From the NCBI GenBank assembly GCA_009760855.2, contig WPIO01000362.1, positions 1 through 64,000 of the forward strand: a stretch of 64,000 nucleotides of DNA, in the 5' to 3' direction. Positions 20,640 through 32,253 of this stretch are shown here, in pieces. A program made the translations under genes and the position numbers. Each line of letters begins with the position of its first letter. Position 1 is the stretch's first letter. Source of the DNA: Cristatella mucedo (lineage: Eukaryota; Bryozoa; Phylactolaemata; Cristatellidae). A model generated the notes under the pieces. It had not been told where the DNA came from, did not search any database, and was given only the letters and a program-made list of their open reading frames with translations.

Positions 20640-22320
20640 TACAAACAATCTATTGCTATATTTTGCCCATGTCAAGTAAATGCTTAACCTGCACCTTAAA
20701 CTTTATGTTTTCCTGGAATAGTGGAAATAATTTACTTGCCTTGGATCACAGGTGAAAAAATTTTCGTCTCTTTACTGAGTTATTGAGAATATTGGAAGTC
20801 ATGCGAAGAGACGTTTTAATGGCACATTTACCGCAGGTTCGCCGTCTGTAAGAGAAGATTCACCTGCTACATTTTGTCTATAAATCACTCTAATAACCAA
20901 CAACAAGAGATTAACGAAATCGGAGAAACGGCATAAAGGCTATCGAACAATAAACGTACGAGGATTTTTGAAAAATCTTCATTATTTGGAGTATTCTAAG
21001 GTCGATGCCTGTTGCACTGCTCGCCTAGTGAAACTCCTTACTGGCTTCCAGTGACGATCATTGCAGTAAGAGCAAGGGTCTTTGATAATGTTGGAGCAGC
21101 TTAAAGGGATTCCTGGTGAGTTCACAGGCCCGCTTAATCTTGGACGCCGTTGTGGTGAAAAGCCCTCTTGGACGGAGAGACCAGTGCACTTGGGGCACTG
21201 AATGTGCTAAAAGCGAGCTCCGCGAATTCGCCGCACACGCGATATTGAATGCACACTCATCAAGCAATTAAGAAAGTGCTAAAGAAACATTAAGGTGAGT
21301 GCACTTGAATTCCAGGCAGGCGAGCTTAGCTGAGAACTTGACGGCAGGTAAAGCAGCGGTAGCGGTGGCCTGAGTCCAGGGTAGGCGTGGCTTGCTCGCA
21401 GCTCCCCCGTCCTCCTTTGGCGAGCGCGCTTCTGTTTCTCCTCGCGTCCGCAATGAAATGCCTAACGCTGACAAATAAGAGAGTCGTGATATTAAGGAAA
21501 AGAATAATTCATAAAAATAATATCCATATTGGCGATAAATAGCGTTTGCCTGGCACTTTGAATGTGCGGCTGAGAAAGGATATTGGTCGGCTTAGCTGCA
21601 CGGTTCGCACTCTCTTCGCTCACTTGTGCGTACCCCATGGGTGAAGGGTTCTTCCGGTATTACTAGAAACCTTGGAGTCTGTTACACGCAAGGATTACTT
21701 GCCGCCGCGATCGATACGCGGATACACGCTCGCACTGAGAATTCATTCAGTGCGAGCTTCCACAGCGAGCTAGTTCCTCTACGAGTAGGAGCGCTTGGCT
21801 GCTAGTTTCGCATGTTAATACTAAGGATTATGCCGGTGCTTTTAATGTGTAAATGAAAAACATTTCAGCAATATTGGAATATTTGATATCTCTCATGTAC
21901 CACAGCTACGTCACAACAGCTATTCCTAAATAATTTTCATTGTAAAGTGTCGTACGGTTGTCCAAGTTAATTTCATTTTGTTCACACTAGCTCCTAGTCT
22001 ATATCCAATCCAGAAAGTAAATCTATTTGATATCTACCTAAGCATGAAAAAGAAGTCCGCGATTCTTAGCCAAGAAGTAGAATGCTACATCTTCAATTAG
22101 CCGGTCATCTATTCGAAACTTGACAGAGGCCGTTCGTCAGTGACTGCCGCAATTGGCTGAATAGATGCCAAGTCTGTCATACCGCGGCGTAAAACAGGAT
22201 CGGTAAACGCAAAAATTCGAATACACACTCCTTTAAACTAGAGAATACTCGAACTGATACCTTTGTAGTTAGCACATTTTTACGTAGTCTGTTGACCGTA
22301 TAAACGTGCGACTGCATAGC
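20640..22320. other. No gene recognised
   Basis: No supported feature. Minus-strand frames near 21058-21474 lack recognisable motifs. Confidence 0.4.
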
Positions 22321-22324
22321 TCAG

Positions 22325-23640
22325 CCTTAATAATAACGATATTGCACTTGCTAAAATGCCCTCAGACAAATCAATCTCTGTCTAGGTGCTTTACATTTGC
22401 TGCAAAGGCAAACGTTATTGAATGGTGAGTAATATCATGCTTGATAAATAAAATGAATAGCATGGTGACGGGTGACATGCACAGGGTCAGCAAGCAAGTG
22501 TGGTCAGTGGCAACATGCTCAATGTCAGCACGCATAAGCACATGAAGCACGAATCACAGGGACCCACTGAATGCTGTCGTAAATAGGTGTGTTGTGAAAT
22601 TCCTTTTAAAGGTGATCAAATCAGGGGGTGTGTGCTCACGCAAGTCAGGAGTGAGTTCCAGGCTTTGGGAGCATACGAACTAAATGCACGATCTCCAAAG
22701 GATTTAAGATTTGTACGCAGTAGTGGTAAACTGTTAGATTCCAAAAAGCTGGTAGTACGATGCTTGGCCTGGTGGGGGAATAGATCCGAGAGAGAGAGAG
22801 ATAAAGAAAGAAAGAGAGAGAGAGAGACTGGAGCCAAAGAAGGAAGTGACCTAAAAGTGAGCGACAAGACCTTGAAGTCCATCCGCTGCTTGACTAGTAG
22901 CCAGTGCAGGTCGGCGAGAAGTGGTGTGATTTGGCAACTGCAGCGCTCACGATAGACATGCCTAGCTACAGAGTTTTACACCAGTTGTAATCGCCTGATC
23001 ACACATGCCGGTAGGCCTGCAAGCAGTGAGTTACAGTAGTCAAGACGGGATGTCACAATGCATGGACCAACTTAGACGTGGTATCTTTATCAAGACAAGC
23101 CCAAATTTTAGCAATGTTATGTAGCTGAAAGTAGGCAGACTTGATTGTGGAGCTGACGTGGCCGTTTAACGAGAGGTCACATTGGAACATTACCTAGATT
23201 TCGAGCTGAGTGAACTGGAAATATGCGGCTGGCAGAGCCAATTTTGAGCGTCAGCATTTCCAATTTCAGAATGACATATGTTTCCCATAACTACAACGTA
23301 GCTTTATCAGCGTTTATTTTAAGAAAACTTGCTGCCGTCCAAGTGCAGATGTCCTCAATACTGCAGCAAGCGAGTTAAGAGAATTCGAGGTGCTCGAAGG
23401 CTTGGGGGATCAAAGCAAAGATAAAACTAAGTGTCATCCGCATTATGTGAAAGCCTGGAGTGTGCATGGCAATCCCATCAGCAATAGGAAGAGTATAAAC
23501 CCTGAATAGAACCTGACCTAGTCCGGAGTCCTGAGGTACCCCATATTTCAGAGGTATCTTGGATGCTTTGAGGCTATCTTTGAGCTTTCATGGGAGACTC
23601 CGGTACCTCCACTTCCAGTTAAGATCTGACGGATTTAGAG
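22325..23640 (-). mobile_element. F1 LINE copy (RT palm to tail)
   Basis: The tail is at 22325. The C-terminal block is readable (MDFKVLSLTFRSL, GDRAFSSYAPKAWNSL), with a purine-rich (GA)n expansion near 22787-22827 inside it. Upstream sequence to about 23600 corresponds to the RT palm. Broken by stops. Confidence 0.85.
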
Positions 23641-23679
23641 CTTTACCGTGACTTAACTACGGCATGCTGCGACTCTCAG

Positions 23680-24280
23680 TCACCACGCAATAAAGCTTGC
23701 TCGCTACATCCAAGCAATGTGAGCGCTTGTTCTTTGTCGTCTTCTAGAGGGCATCATTTTCGGGTGTGCAAGGCTGGATGGACACCTATCAAGCAACGTT
23801 GCTCTCGTTGACTGTAGCTAGTTGACCGTGTAGCCTGGCTTGTCGACTGGTCTGGTTTCTGGGCTAAAAGAAACCCGTGTTCCTCTGAGGATTTTCTCGG
23901 ATAGGAGAGAGATAAGTTCTGCTTCACGACTGCAACTAGGAGAGGCTTTGTAGGGCGATGAGTGAAATTCAAGTTTATCCGACCGGTAGTGAAATTAGAA
24001 TTTAGAAACCTTGAAAATGTTCACGTTTTTATCGACCCTCTTCTAAGCTGCTGCCTAAACAAGCGTACTGCTATTTATAAGACTAGCAAATGATCGCAGG
24101 CTCTCCCTAATTTCTCCGTATCATTTTTTTAACGGATTAGGGCTTCTTATCACATCACTGCCGTTCGTGCTTGACTATCGCACGACATCTCTCTGATCAT
24201 AATCCCTGTCTGTCTGTCTCTCTATCTGTCTGTTTCCATGTCTCATTCTATCTCTCTCTCTGGCTGTATCTTTCGCCTGT
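23680..24280. other. No gene recognised
   Basis: Only a CT-rich simple-sequence tract (about 24210-24262) stands out. Confidence 0.4.
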
Positions 24281-24284
24281 GTGC

Positions 24285-24525
24285 ACGTGCATGTGCATTA
24301 GAAGGTAGCCTGAACGCGAGAACGCTTGCCAGACGTGTGCATGCGCACGGCCTTTCGCATGTGTGCAAACTCACGTGCTAGTGCATGATGTTGACGGTGT
24401 GAACTGCATGCACCTCATATTGCAGCTAAGTGGCTTCTCCATGGAGTGCATGTGCTGGTGACTGCTCAGATTGTCTTCGTACTGAAACGTCTTGCTGCAC
24501 GCGTCGCACGTATGCGGCAAGAGTT
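24285..24525 (-). pseudogene. C2H2 zinc-finger fragment
   Basis: On the minus strand near 24520-24430 one complete finger reads CDACSKTFQYEDNLSSHQHM followed by H (C-x2-C-x12-H-x3-H) and an SMEKPLSC linker. Further down (about 24380-24290) the second half of another finger reads AFSRSGYLLMHMHVHTGER, with its cysteine half in a different frame. The TGEKP-like linkers are typical of tandem zinc-finger transcription factors. Stops and a frameshift separate the two fingers, so this is a decayed fragment rather than a working gene. Confidence 0.7.
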
Positions 24526-24639
24526 TTCAGTAAAAAGTTCAAGGGAATCTCGTCACTTTAGAGGTTCTTGATGGTTTTTACTCATATACATCACAGTTCT
24601 AGAGTCTCCTATTGAGGCAGGACCTAAAACAGTGCAGTG

Positions 24640-24745
24640 CAATCCCAGTCGATAGCGCTTCCTTTAAGCTAATGTAAAGTGACTAGAAAGAAGTTGAGTT
24701 CTATGAGGGAACTACATCAAGTGCATTTATATCCCATCCTATTAT
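24640..24745 (+). mobile_element. F1 LINE 3' end, degenerate
   Basis: AATGTAAAGTGACTAGAAAGAAGTTGAGTTCTATGAGGG marks a diverged F1 3' hairpin region. Confidence 0.7.
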
Positions 24746-25229
24746 ATCCTTGGTAAATGATCAAATTACCAAGACTGAAAAATGTTTGACCATTTTCGGA
24801 CACACCTGTCAGCTTGCTAGAAGAGACCTTATCTCTTAGACAGGATTTTATCTATTATCCGAGGGAACTTTTAGATTAGCAACGCTCTAGCTCAGTGCAG
24901 TAATAGCTTTTGTATCGCGTTTACTGCATGCCATTCTCGTGGGCACCACTGTGCTTGTGGGGTTTCCCTAGCAATTGAATGATATAACCACAGACAGGAC
25001 AGATACAGATGCGAGTTCTCCCCCCTCCGGATGGCGACATGAATGCTTTAGTGTACATGCAGCTACTGATATTTGATATATCGAGCTGTGTCGCACTCAG
25101 TACACTTTATTCTATGCAATAGTGCTACCAGCGGTATAGTGATAATTCTTTCAAGTATCGTTGACAAAAGAGGAAGATGGCAAACTGATGGCAGTATGTA
25201 AGTAATCAGTTTATAATCTAAGGCTATTT

Positions 25230-25432
25230 AGTTGAGGTCTAACAATGGCCCATTTGAAGCACTTGGGTAAAACCTTTGTTTGCTTGAGAAGCATTTATAA
25301 CCTCAGTAATGGATGAACTAAGTTGCTCTGTCATTGAGGATAACAGCAACAATGTGTAAGCTGCTAGGGAGATGCACTAGTTTTTTCTCGACCTTAATAA
25401 GGTAGCCACAGTGCATCCACTAACATAGGACA
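25230..25432 (-). mobile_element. LINE RT-linker fragment
   Basis: Sequence such as CTAGTTTTTTCTCGACCTTAATAAGGTAGCCAC parallels the region upstream of the RT in the F2 copy near 52700 (GCTAGACCTTATTAAGGCAGCC). Confidence 0.6.
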
Positions 25433-25439
25433 ATCGTTT

Positions 25440-25840
25440 TAGGAAGATTGTGGGGGTGGCCATGTCCACACTATTGTTCCGCCCCAGCTAAACTCACGTC
25501 AATCAGCCCGGACAACGGGTGAGATGAGCACCACCTCGTTTGGAGCTGCAGTTTTAGAGTATCGGCTGACTAAGCCGGATTTAATAGCACCATGTCAGCT
25601 GTGCTTGCGTGACCAGCTACCAGCTACTCCTGAATCGAGGAACATTCCGCCTGAGTCGGCCTGTACTCACGCTATCCACTCGCTCTCCCTCGTTCTCGCT
25701 CACCTTCTCTTCTCTTCTCTACTGGCGCTAAATAGCTGCTTTCACGGATACTCCTACAAAAATATGTACGCTCGTTCTCTCCTGTTTGCCTGGTCATAAT
25801 ACAATAGAGCCGCCATCGTCACCAGCACCACAACTGGCTC
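25440..25840 (+). repeat. Dispersed repeat R2
   Basis: Shares sequence with 28986-29394 and 62510-62885 (both inverted), including the stretch translated as LTKPDLIA in this copy and LTKLDLIA in the second. I treat the frame as incidental, since it is not maintained in all copies. Confidence 0.65.
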
Positions 25841-25999
25841 GTGGGAGCAACGATAATCTTTCTTGAGCCGCCATCGTGTCGACGAGCCCATACAAGGTCT
25901 CAGGTTGTGATTAAGCAATTGCTTTAGTCAGAATGAGTCTTATGGATGCACGTATGTTGTTTTAGTAAACAAGGCTGACAACCTTTCGGCCGTGCCGTT

Positions 26000-26181
26000 T
26001 GTAGCTTGTTCTTGTCTGCACTGCAGAAAGCCAGCCGATGCCCAACACCGACAGTTTATTCCAACGCACGGAGCCCAAGTTCGCACGGCTCCTTGCGGCC
26101 CCTTCTCCGACTCGACTGCCGCCACAATTCATCGTTTGAGTCGGCGAGAGGACAAAGCCGCCGGCTTCTGAATAAACCACA
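26000..26181 (-). repeat. LTR of antisense Ty3/gypsy remnant
   Basis: On the minus strand the LTR begins TGTGGTTTATTCAG and ends AAGCTACA, with GGAATAAACTGTCGGTGTTG inside. The two LTRs at 55849 and 57450 share the same start (TGTGGTTTTA), the same GGAATAAACTGGTGGTGT core and the same type of end, so the elements are related. The AATAAA is a likely R-region poly(A) signal. Confidence 0.75.
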
Positions 26182-26296
26182 GCCGTGCACTGGCCTGTCC
26201 ACTAGGCTACTACCGATCTGCCAGGCTTGCTGTGTGCCGGCGAGCCCAGCGATCTGAGCCATGCACAGAGAACCTCAAGCCACATTCCCCTTGATC

Positions 26297-27005
26297 TTAC
26301 GGATCAGCGTCATACAGACAACTGAAAAACTCGGCATCATTGGCCCGACCTTCGCTGGTCACGGACGCCGCCGACTCGGTTGCGGACGCTGCCAACTCTC
26401 CGTGCGCAGTCTCACTGTCTCTCGCCTCAGCCACACCGCTGACCTTCGCCTCGCACAACGCCGTTGCCCCGTGGTGCACCATTGCCGCCTGGCCGACCGT
26501 CGCAGCTTGGAGGGCCGTTGCCTCTTGCCACACGACGGTGGCCTGGCAAACCCCTCTCGCCCGGCACACCTTCGTTGGTCGCTGCTGCCGGCCGATCCAG
26601 TCGACCCTCTCAGTCCAACCAGTCTTTAAACACTACTCAGCGTGCAATAATCGCGCGATATCCGCCTGTGACGTCGACCGCTCCTGCGCCAACTTCTGCG
26701 CTTTCCAGGCCTGCCGAAGCCTCTCCTCACCTTCGGGACTTGCAAAATACTTTGACAAGCGTGGCATGCAGCAGGGCGTAGTCTTCTTGCACCGCCTCCG
26801 GCAGGTACGACGCTTACGTAAACGCACCGTCTGACAAGAACTCGTATATGTATGTGTGTCACGTGGTTGGGACGACGCCTTCCTCACTGAGCCTTCGCCC
26901 CGACTTGAGCAGCCAGCTAACAAAGTCGTCCCGGGCGTTGCAGTACTGAAGCAGCATGTTTTTACGGGCCATGCAGTCGCTCCCGCCAAGAAATAGCTTG
27001 TCGAC
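26297..27005 (-). pseudogene. Ty3/gypsy gag remnant
   Basis: Minus strand, starting just after ACAAGCTATTT, which also follows the left LTR at 56139. Broken frames contain YLPEAVQEDYALLHATLVK, parallel to YMPKAIKDDYRLLREALV in the plus-strand element near 56320, plus a matching ARDDFVSWLL block. An alanine/valine-rich segment (ALQAATVGQAAMVHHGATA) follows, and then the LTR. Gag packages the RNA in LTR retrotransposons. At least one frameshift and a stop are present, and pol is deleted. Confidence 0.75.
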
Positions 27006-27009
27006 TACA

Positions 27010-27425
27010 CCGTTAATATCAGGTGAGTGAGATCACTCAGCATTAGCCAGCAAGCTGCTTACTGTCTTGTAAGTCTGTTTGGGTTCAGACTATCAGGACA
27101 ACAGTTTGCGAGTGTAAAAAAGAATTCGTTAATTCAAGCTCCCTAGTGTAGACTCAAAGAAAAAAATTTTAATTAACTAGATCTTCACCCGACCCAGACT
27201 TTCTTTAACGGCGTTCAAGCCTTGGCTTAACACTACTCATCTATTTAAGTATTTGTAAAAGGAAAGGAATCTCCACGACGCTGTGCAGAAACTGAATGTA
27301 AGGGAGCACGCTCACTAAGAGCACTTGTAATTGTTATGTTCACTTCATCAACGAGGGTATCAAAGCTGTCGATTAAGTTCGACACAGACCAAAAATTCCT
27401 GCCTCACATAACTTTTTCAAAATTT
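27010..27425 (-). mobile_element. CR1/L2-like LINE endonuclease/linker fragment, part 1
   Basis: Parallels the F2 copy at 52905-53300 (CAGCATTAGCCAGCAAGCTGCTTACTGTCTTGTAAGTCTGTTT). Interrupted by a SINE1 copy at 27427. Confidence 0.8.
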
Positions 27426-27426
27426 G

Positions 27427-27600
27427 CCGAGCTGAGTTGGTCCAGCGGTTAAGGTGCTCGCCCCGACTAAGGTCTGGCTGAGGTCGTGGGCTCGAGCCCT
27501 GAGGCATATGTGAAGCGCCTGAATAGAGATTTAGTTCTCTTGAGGCGCTATACAAATGAATTATATATATATCTATATATATATAGATATATATAATTTG
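27427..27600 (+). mobile_element. SINE1 copy inserted in LINE
   Basis: Contains the A box TGGTCCAGCGGTTAAGGTGCTC and B box GGGCTCGAGCCC. Its 3' tail carries GAAGCGCC ... GAGGCGCT flanking an ATAGAGATTTAGTTCTC loop, which resembles the F1 LINE 3' hairpin, followed by an AT-rich simple repeat. Transcription by RNA polymerase III is inferred from the boxes. Confidence 0.88.
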
Positions 27601-27605
27601 TCTCG

Positions 27606-28090
27606 TTCAATTGTTTTGACGCAATAATGCGGTATAAAATCGACTATACCTCCAATCGCAACGGATCGGGAACAGTAGACGAGACCGAACCTGATTCAGG
27701 TGGGTAAGTGGGCATGGAACAACGTCAGTGAGCGGATATGGCCAGAAATGTGAATTGGACCTATTGGACCGGATCGAAGTTTTCAGAGATTCAAGAACTG
27801 AGCAGATGAAGCCATTGCTAGGGTTGTCAATGTCAATATTGAATTTTCCTACAAGCAGTAATGACCTGTCACACAAAAATGTTTTATTGATTTTATCTCC
27901 GGAAACTTCTCGGTAAACAAGTTTGGACAGCAGAAAGAGGTTGGTATATCACAACAGTGGGATGCACTGTCTTTGATAAATACGCGATTGCAAGTGATTA
28001 AAACGATAGCCCATGTGAATCACTAGCCTCAGGTCAAGTCCCAGCGACTCAAAACGGCTGCAGTCAGGCCACTACTTTGAAGGGCTAAAG
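27606..28090 (-). mobile_element. CR1/L2-like LINE endonuclease fragment, part 2
   Basis: Continues the LINE after the SINE1 insert. It matches the endonuclease part of the F2 copy near 53350-53750 (GGGAACAGTAGACGAGACCGAACC, CTTTGATAAATACGCGATTGCAA). Reading frames are broken. Confidence 0.8.
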
Positions 28091-28189
28091 TTAGACAAAA
28101 TGGTCAATAATTTCAAGTTGTTTGAAATTTGCGTATTACAGATGTACCCTAGAGTAGGCGGGCCCACTGACATTCGATATGCCGGGCTG

Positions 28190-28655
28190 GGCGTCGCCTT
28201 GCCCCGGAAAGATAAAGCCTGGGGTCAGCTCCCAGAGTTCCGATGACGGGAACTGGATACAACGTGCTCGCGCTCTTTCGGCGGAAGCTCTCGGCGCTGT
28301 TGGACGTCCGCTCCGTCCACCACAGAGTACTCAGCTAGCCGGGTCTTGAACGGCGTACGCTTGTACTGGTGAGACGGAGTCCTGCGACGGTGCGACTGTG
28401 GAAGCCGACTGAGCGCTAAGACGCGTCATCCCGCGCCCCTGTAGTTTACCTTGTATAGGACCTTCGTCTGTAGGCTTGTTTAGTGCCCTCGTTTTTATAG
28501 CGCATGCGTGTGTATTATATAAAGTGTAGTGTACCCGATCGATCACGCGTGAATCACTGTTACCGGAGGGCCCGGTGTAATGACCCAGAACGGACATAGA
28601 TAGTAGCGACCCATAGTGGGAGTTAGCTGCTAGCCCTTTGAACTCGGCTACACTG
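28190..28655 (+). repeat. Dispersed repeat R3, partial copy
   Basis: Matches the later part of the R3 copy at 19907 (TCAGCTAGCCGGGTCTTGAACGGCGTACGCTTGTACTG, TGTATAGGACCTTCG, CGCATGCGTGTG). Confidence 0.65.
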
Positions 28656-28659
28656 ATAA

Positions 28660-28985
28660 AGTAGTTAAAATTGTAAACCCTAATTTTGGTGGTTGTCAGA
28701 TGACTGAAACATGGTCAATGAAATTATTACGTAAGATCTATTTAAACCAGAACTAGCACATCGAGCTCAAAAAGATATTTTTTTAAAGATAACAGAGCCC
28801 GAACTGCGTTTTTCTGGAGAACTGTGGGAAAATAAGCTAGTCACCCCTTAACGGATTCGAAGAAAATCCCTTTGAAAAATGATAACAGGTTAAATTTTTA
28901 AAAAGACACACTTTCGAGATTAAACGCCTGACTGGTAGTACCTGGTAGTACGACGAGATCATACAAGCGTAAACCCTATCGGCCG
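28660..28985 (+). repeat. Dispersed repeat R1, split copy part 1
   Basis: Parallels 10340-10640 of the longest R1 copy (GGTGGTTGTCAGATGACTG..., ACCCTATCGGCCGG). Interrupted by R2. Confidence 0.75.
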
Positions 28986-29394
28986 GGGCGTAGTCTTATA
29001 GGAGTTCGTGCCCCAGATGGCAGCGAGACAAAAATGACTGTTGCCCTCACATCTGACTTGTGGTGTTGACGACGACGGCTGTATTACATTATACGCAGGC
29101 ATCAAGAGCGTGCGATCGTACATAAGGATGTGGAAGCCGTCGTGGAAGCAGCTCCCGAGTGTCAGCGGAGAAGAGAGAGTGAGCGGAAGGGACGAGAGAG
29201 TGGATAGCCTCCACACAGTCCGGTGGATAAGCAGGAAGTTTCTTCCCTGCAGGACTTGCAGGTCAGTGGACCACAGATGACCCGTTGCAATTAAATCCAG
29301 CTTAGTCAGTCGATACTGCGCCACTGCAGCACCTAATGATGTGGTACTCAGCCACCGCCCGTTGGCCGGGCGGAGTGGTGTGGGTTCGGCTGCG
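28986..29394 (-). repeat. Dispersed repeat R2 inside R1
   Basis: Inverted copy of 25440-25840, ending near GCCGGGCGGAGTGG, as does the copy ending near 62880. Confidence 0.65.
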
Positions 29395-29823
29395 GCGTTC
29401 CGGCCCATAGCAACCTACTGCAAACGGCATTCCCAGGCCACTCCATATTTACTTACCAGAAACATGTTTACAGTGGTATTTTTAATCCGCTCACAATCCT
29501 TAAGTGGTTTTTTTCGGCAAGTAGACCATCTATTTGGGAATAAAATATTGAGAATCTACTGCTGCAGGGGGCACCAGTAATTAAGGACTCCATGACCACG
29601 GCACTTACACTGTATCCTGGGACACCTGATCCAGTTCTTTTAGCGGCCATAACACGCCAGGCAACAGCTGTGAGGTAGTTTGTCCGCCTGTCGGTCGGCG
29701 TGGTGACTTGGATGGAACTAGCGCGTCGTTTACTGGAATTCGGTCTGAAAATGTGGATTCATTTCTATTCATGGAAATTGAGGTGATTTCAAATAGTCAT
29801 TAACGTCGTTTATAGGTGAATAT
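29395..29823 (+). repeat. Dispersed repeat R1, split copy part 2
   Basis: Parallels 10680-11080 of R1 (GCAAACGGCATTCCCAGGCC, GAAACATGTTTACAGTGGTA, GTGACTTGGATGGAACTAGCG). Confidence 0.75.
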
Positions 29824-30702
29824 TTTTAATAATAATAATAGTGATAATGCACTTGATAAAGTGCCCTCAGAGAGCTTAATAATAATAATAATTCGCTTGA
29901 CAAAGCGCCCTCAGAGAACTTAATCTCTCTCTAGGCACTTTACATTTGCTGTAAAGTGAAATGCAATTGAATGGTAAGTAAAATCATGCTTGAAAAAACA
30001 AACGAAATGAATAATATGGTTAGGGGTGACATGCACAGGGTCAGCATGCAAATTTGGTTAGTGGCAGCATGCACAGTGTCAGCACGCATAAGCACATCAA
30101 GGACGAATCACAGGGACCCACTAAATGCTGTCCAAAATAGGTGTGTTTCTAGGTTCCTTTTAAATGTGGTCAGGTCAGGGGATGTTCTGACGCAGGTCGG
30201 GAGGGAGTTCCAGGCTTTGGGAGCATATGAACTAAATGCACGGTCTCCAAAGGATTTAAGGTTTGTATGAGGTATTTCTAGACTGTTGGATTCCGAAAAG
30301 CGGGTGGTACGATGCTTAGCCTGATGGGGTAGTATATCTGACAGATAGGCTAGAGCCATAGAATGAAGGGACCTAAAAGTGAGGGACAAAACCTTGAAGT
30401 CAATCCGTTGCTTGACTGGTAGCCAGTGCAGGTCGGCGAGAAGTGGAGTAATGTGGCAACTGCGACGCTCACGACAGACAAGCCTAGCTGCAAAGTTTTG
30501 CACCAGCTGCAATCGCCTGAACGCACATGCTGGTAAGCCAGTAAGCAATGAGTTTCAGAAGTCAATAATAAGAATAATAATGATAAAGCACTTAATAAAG
30601 CGCCCCCAGAGAACTTAATCTCTCTCTAGGCGCTTTACATTGGCTGCAAAGGGAAATGCAATTTAATGGTGAGTAAAATCATGCTTGATAAACAAACAAA
30701 TT
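29824..30702 (-). mobile_element. Nested F1 LINE copies inside R1
   Basis: A short antisense F1 tail at 29826-29880 (split by insertion) is followed by a longer antisense F1 copy (29885-30560) and the remaining 3' end (30566-30702). The longer copy keeps an open C-terminal frame (minus, 30548-30108) reading NFAARLVCRERR, LHWLPVKQRIDF and GDRAFSSYAPKAWNSLP to its stop. It is therefore among the least decayed F1 copies here. Confidence 0.88.
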
Positions 30703-30790
30703 GTATTGGTGAACTCGGGTGAACCGCCCGGCAGCAGCTTGGTTGGACGGCGGGCGGTATGAGACACATCGTGGATATGTTCAATTTCTT
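30703..30790 (+). repeat. Dispersed repeat R1, split copy part 3
   Basis: Parallels the end of R1 at 11085-11175 (GTATTGGTGAACTC...GAACCGCCCGGC...GGATATG). Confidence 0.7.
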
Positions 30791-30799
30791 TCAGTTTCC

Positions 30800-31090
30800 T
30801 TGCTGGACGTATTGATGACATCTGCACATGGATGGCAGCAAATATTCGTAAAAGGAATGAGTATAAAACCAAAGTAGTAGTTCTAGGCGAAGCAAGTGTT
30901 ATCATACTTCTCTGAATTTGTTCATGATGACCCTAGGCATTCCACCTATAATCACCTTATTCTTGAATACATTGAGCATATTATGGCTTACCGTCTGATC
31001 ATGCTCCCTTGCCACCATATGTAAAGTGTCTTGAGAGATTTAGTTATCGGAGGCTGCTATAGAACTTTGTGATTGTTGCTCTTATCTTTA
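30800..31090 (+). mobile_element. Old LINE fragments (RT palm and 3' end)
   Basis: GACGTATTGATGACATCTGCACATGGATGGCAGC matches the RT segment also seen near 55420. 31018-31075 is a decayed F1 3' end. Confidence 0.6.
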
Positions 31091-31754
31091 TCACAATATG
31101 ACTGATACAGCAAGCGAGTTTCAGCCGACTTGGTCACAGGCTTACAGCTGCTCTCGTCCAGTTCTTGTACTCGACACTAGAGGCAGGAAGTGTCCGCCAG
31201 AGAGTGACGTTGGTAAGGCTCATGCCTGATACCATAGCCAGGTCCCAAGTCAGAGAGAATTACCCTGCATATATTCATACATCACCCTGCTTGTAGGCTT
31301 TGATTTTACCGAGGATACTTGTATTGTGTGCTTGGTTCTAGTGAATGTTCGTCAGTCCAGCTCATTGTTCATAATCTCCCGGCATTAATAAATTTATTAA
31401 AACATTTATGAAATTTGTATTGGTCGGCATCTCATAGTTCCCGAGTCTTCTTCAGCAGACCACCGTCTGCAACTAAAGTCATGGAAGCTTTATAGCTTGC
31501 CTTTTGCATCGATCATATCAACAGGTTGTTGCTGCATTTAAGCACCGCGATTTGGTGTCACGTGCAGGAAACTTGTTAAAGGGGATATCTTGTAACTACA
31601 GGCAGAGAAGAAAAGTAGAGAAACAAGAGAGAAAGACTGATTTCGAAACAGGAATCCGGAACGGAACCGGTTATGCATGTAGTACTGCACATGACAGTAA
31701 CAAAACTCATTAGCACACGACGAAGGAATGACAATTTTTATTCAATACTCACAG
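31091..31754. other. No gene recognised
   Basis: No supported feature. Confidence 0.4.
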
Positions 31755-32205
31755 AAGAACTTTTAGGTCACTTCATTCTTTGGCTCCAGCCGATCTCTCA
31801 GATCTACTCCCCCACCAGGCTAAGCACCGTACCACCGCTTTTCGGAATCCAAGAGTTTACCAATACCTCGTACAAACCTCGAATCCTTTTGAGACCGTGC
31901 ATTTAGTTCGTATGCTCCCAAAGCCTGGAACTCACTCCCGACTTGCGTCAGAACATCCCCTGACTTGACCACATTTAAAAAGAACTTGAAATCACACCTA
32001 TTTAAGACAGCATTTAGTGGGCCCCTGTGATTCGTCCTCCGTGTGCTTATGCTTGTTGACACTGTAGACACTTGTGAGCTGGGTTGGTCCAGCGGTTAAG
32101 GTGCTCACCCCGACTAAGGTCCGGCTGAGGTCGTGGGCTCGAGTCATGACGCATATGTGAAGTGCTTGGATAGAGATTTAGTTCTCTTGGGGTGTTATAC
32201 AAATG

Positions 32206-32253
<48 letters not shown>

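Noticed and set aside
25524-25799. 91-codon frame with similarity to the minus frame at 28959-29408
   Set aside because: The similarity is explained by repeat R2; the frame is not preserved in the third copy at 62.5 kb.
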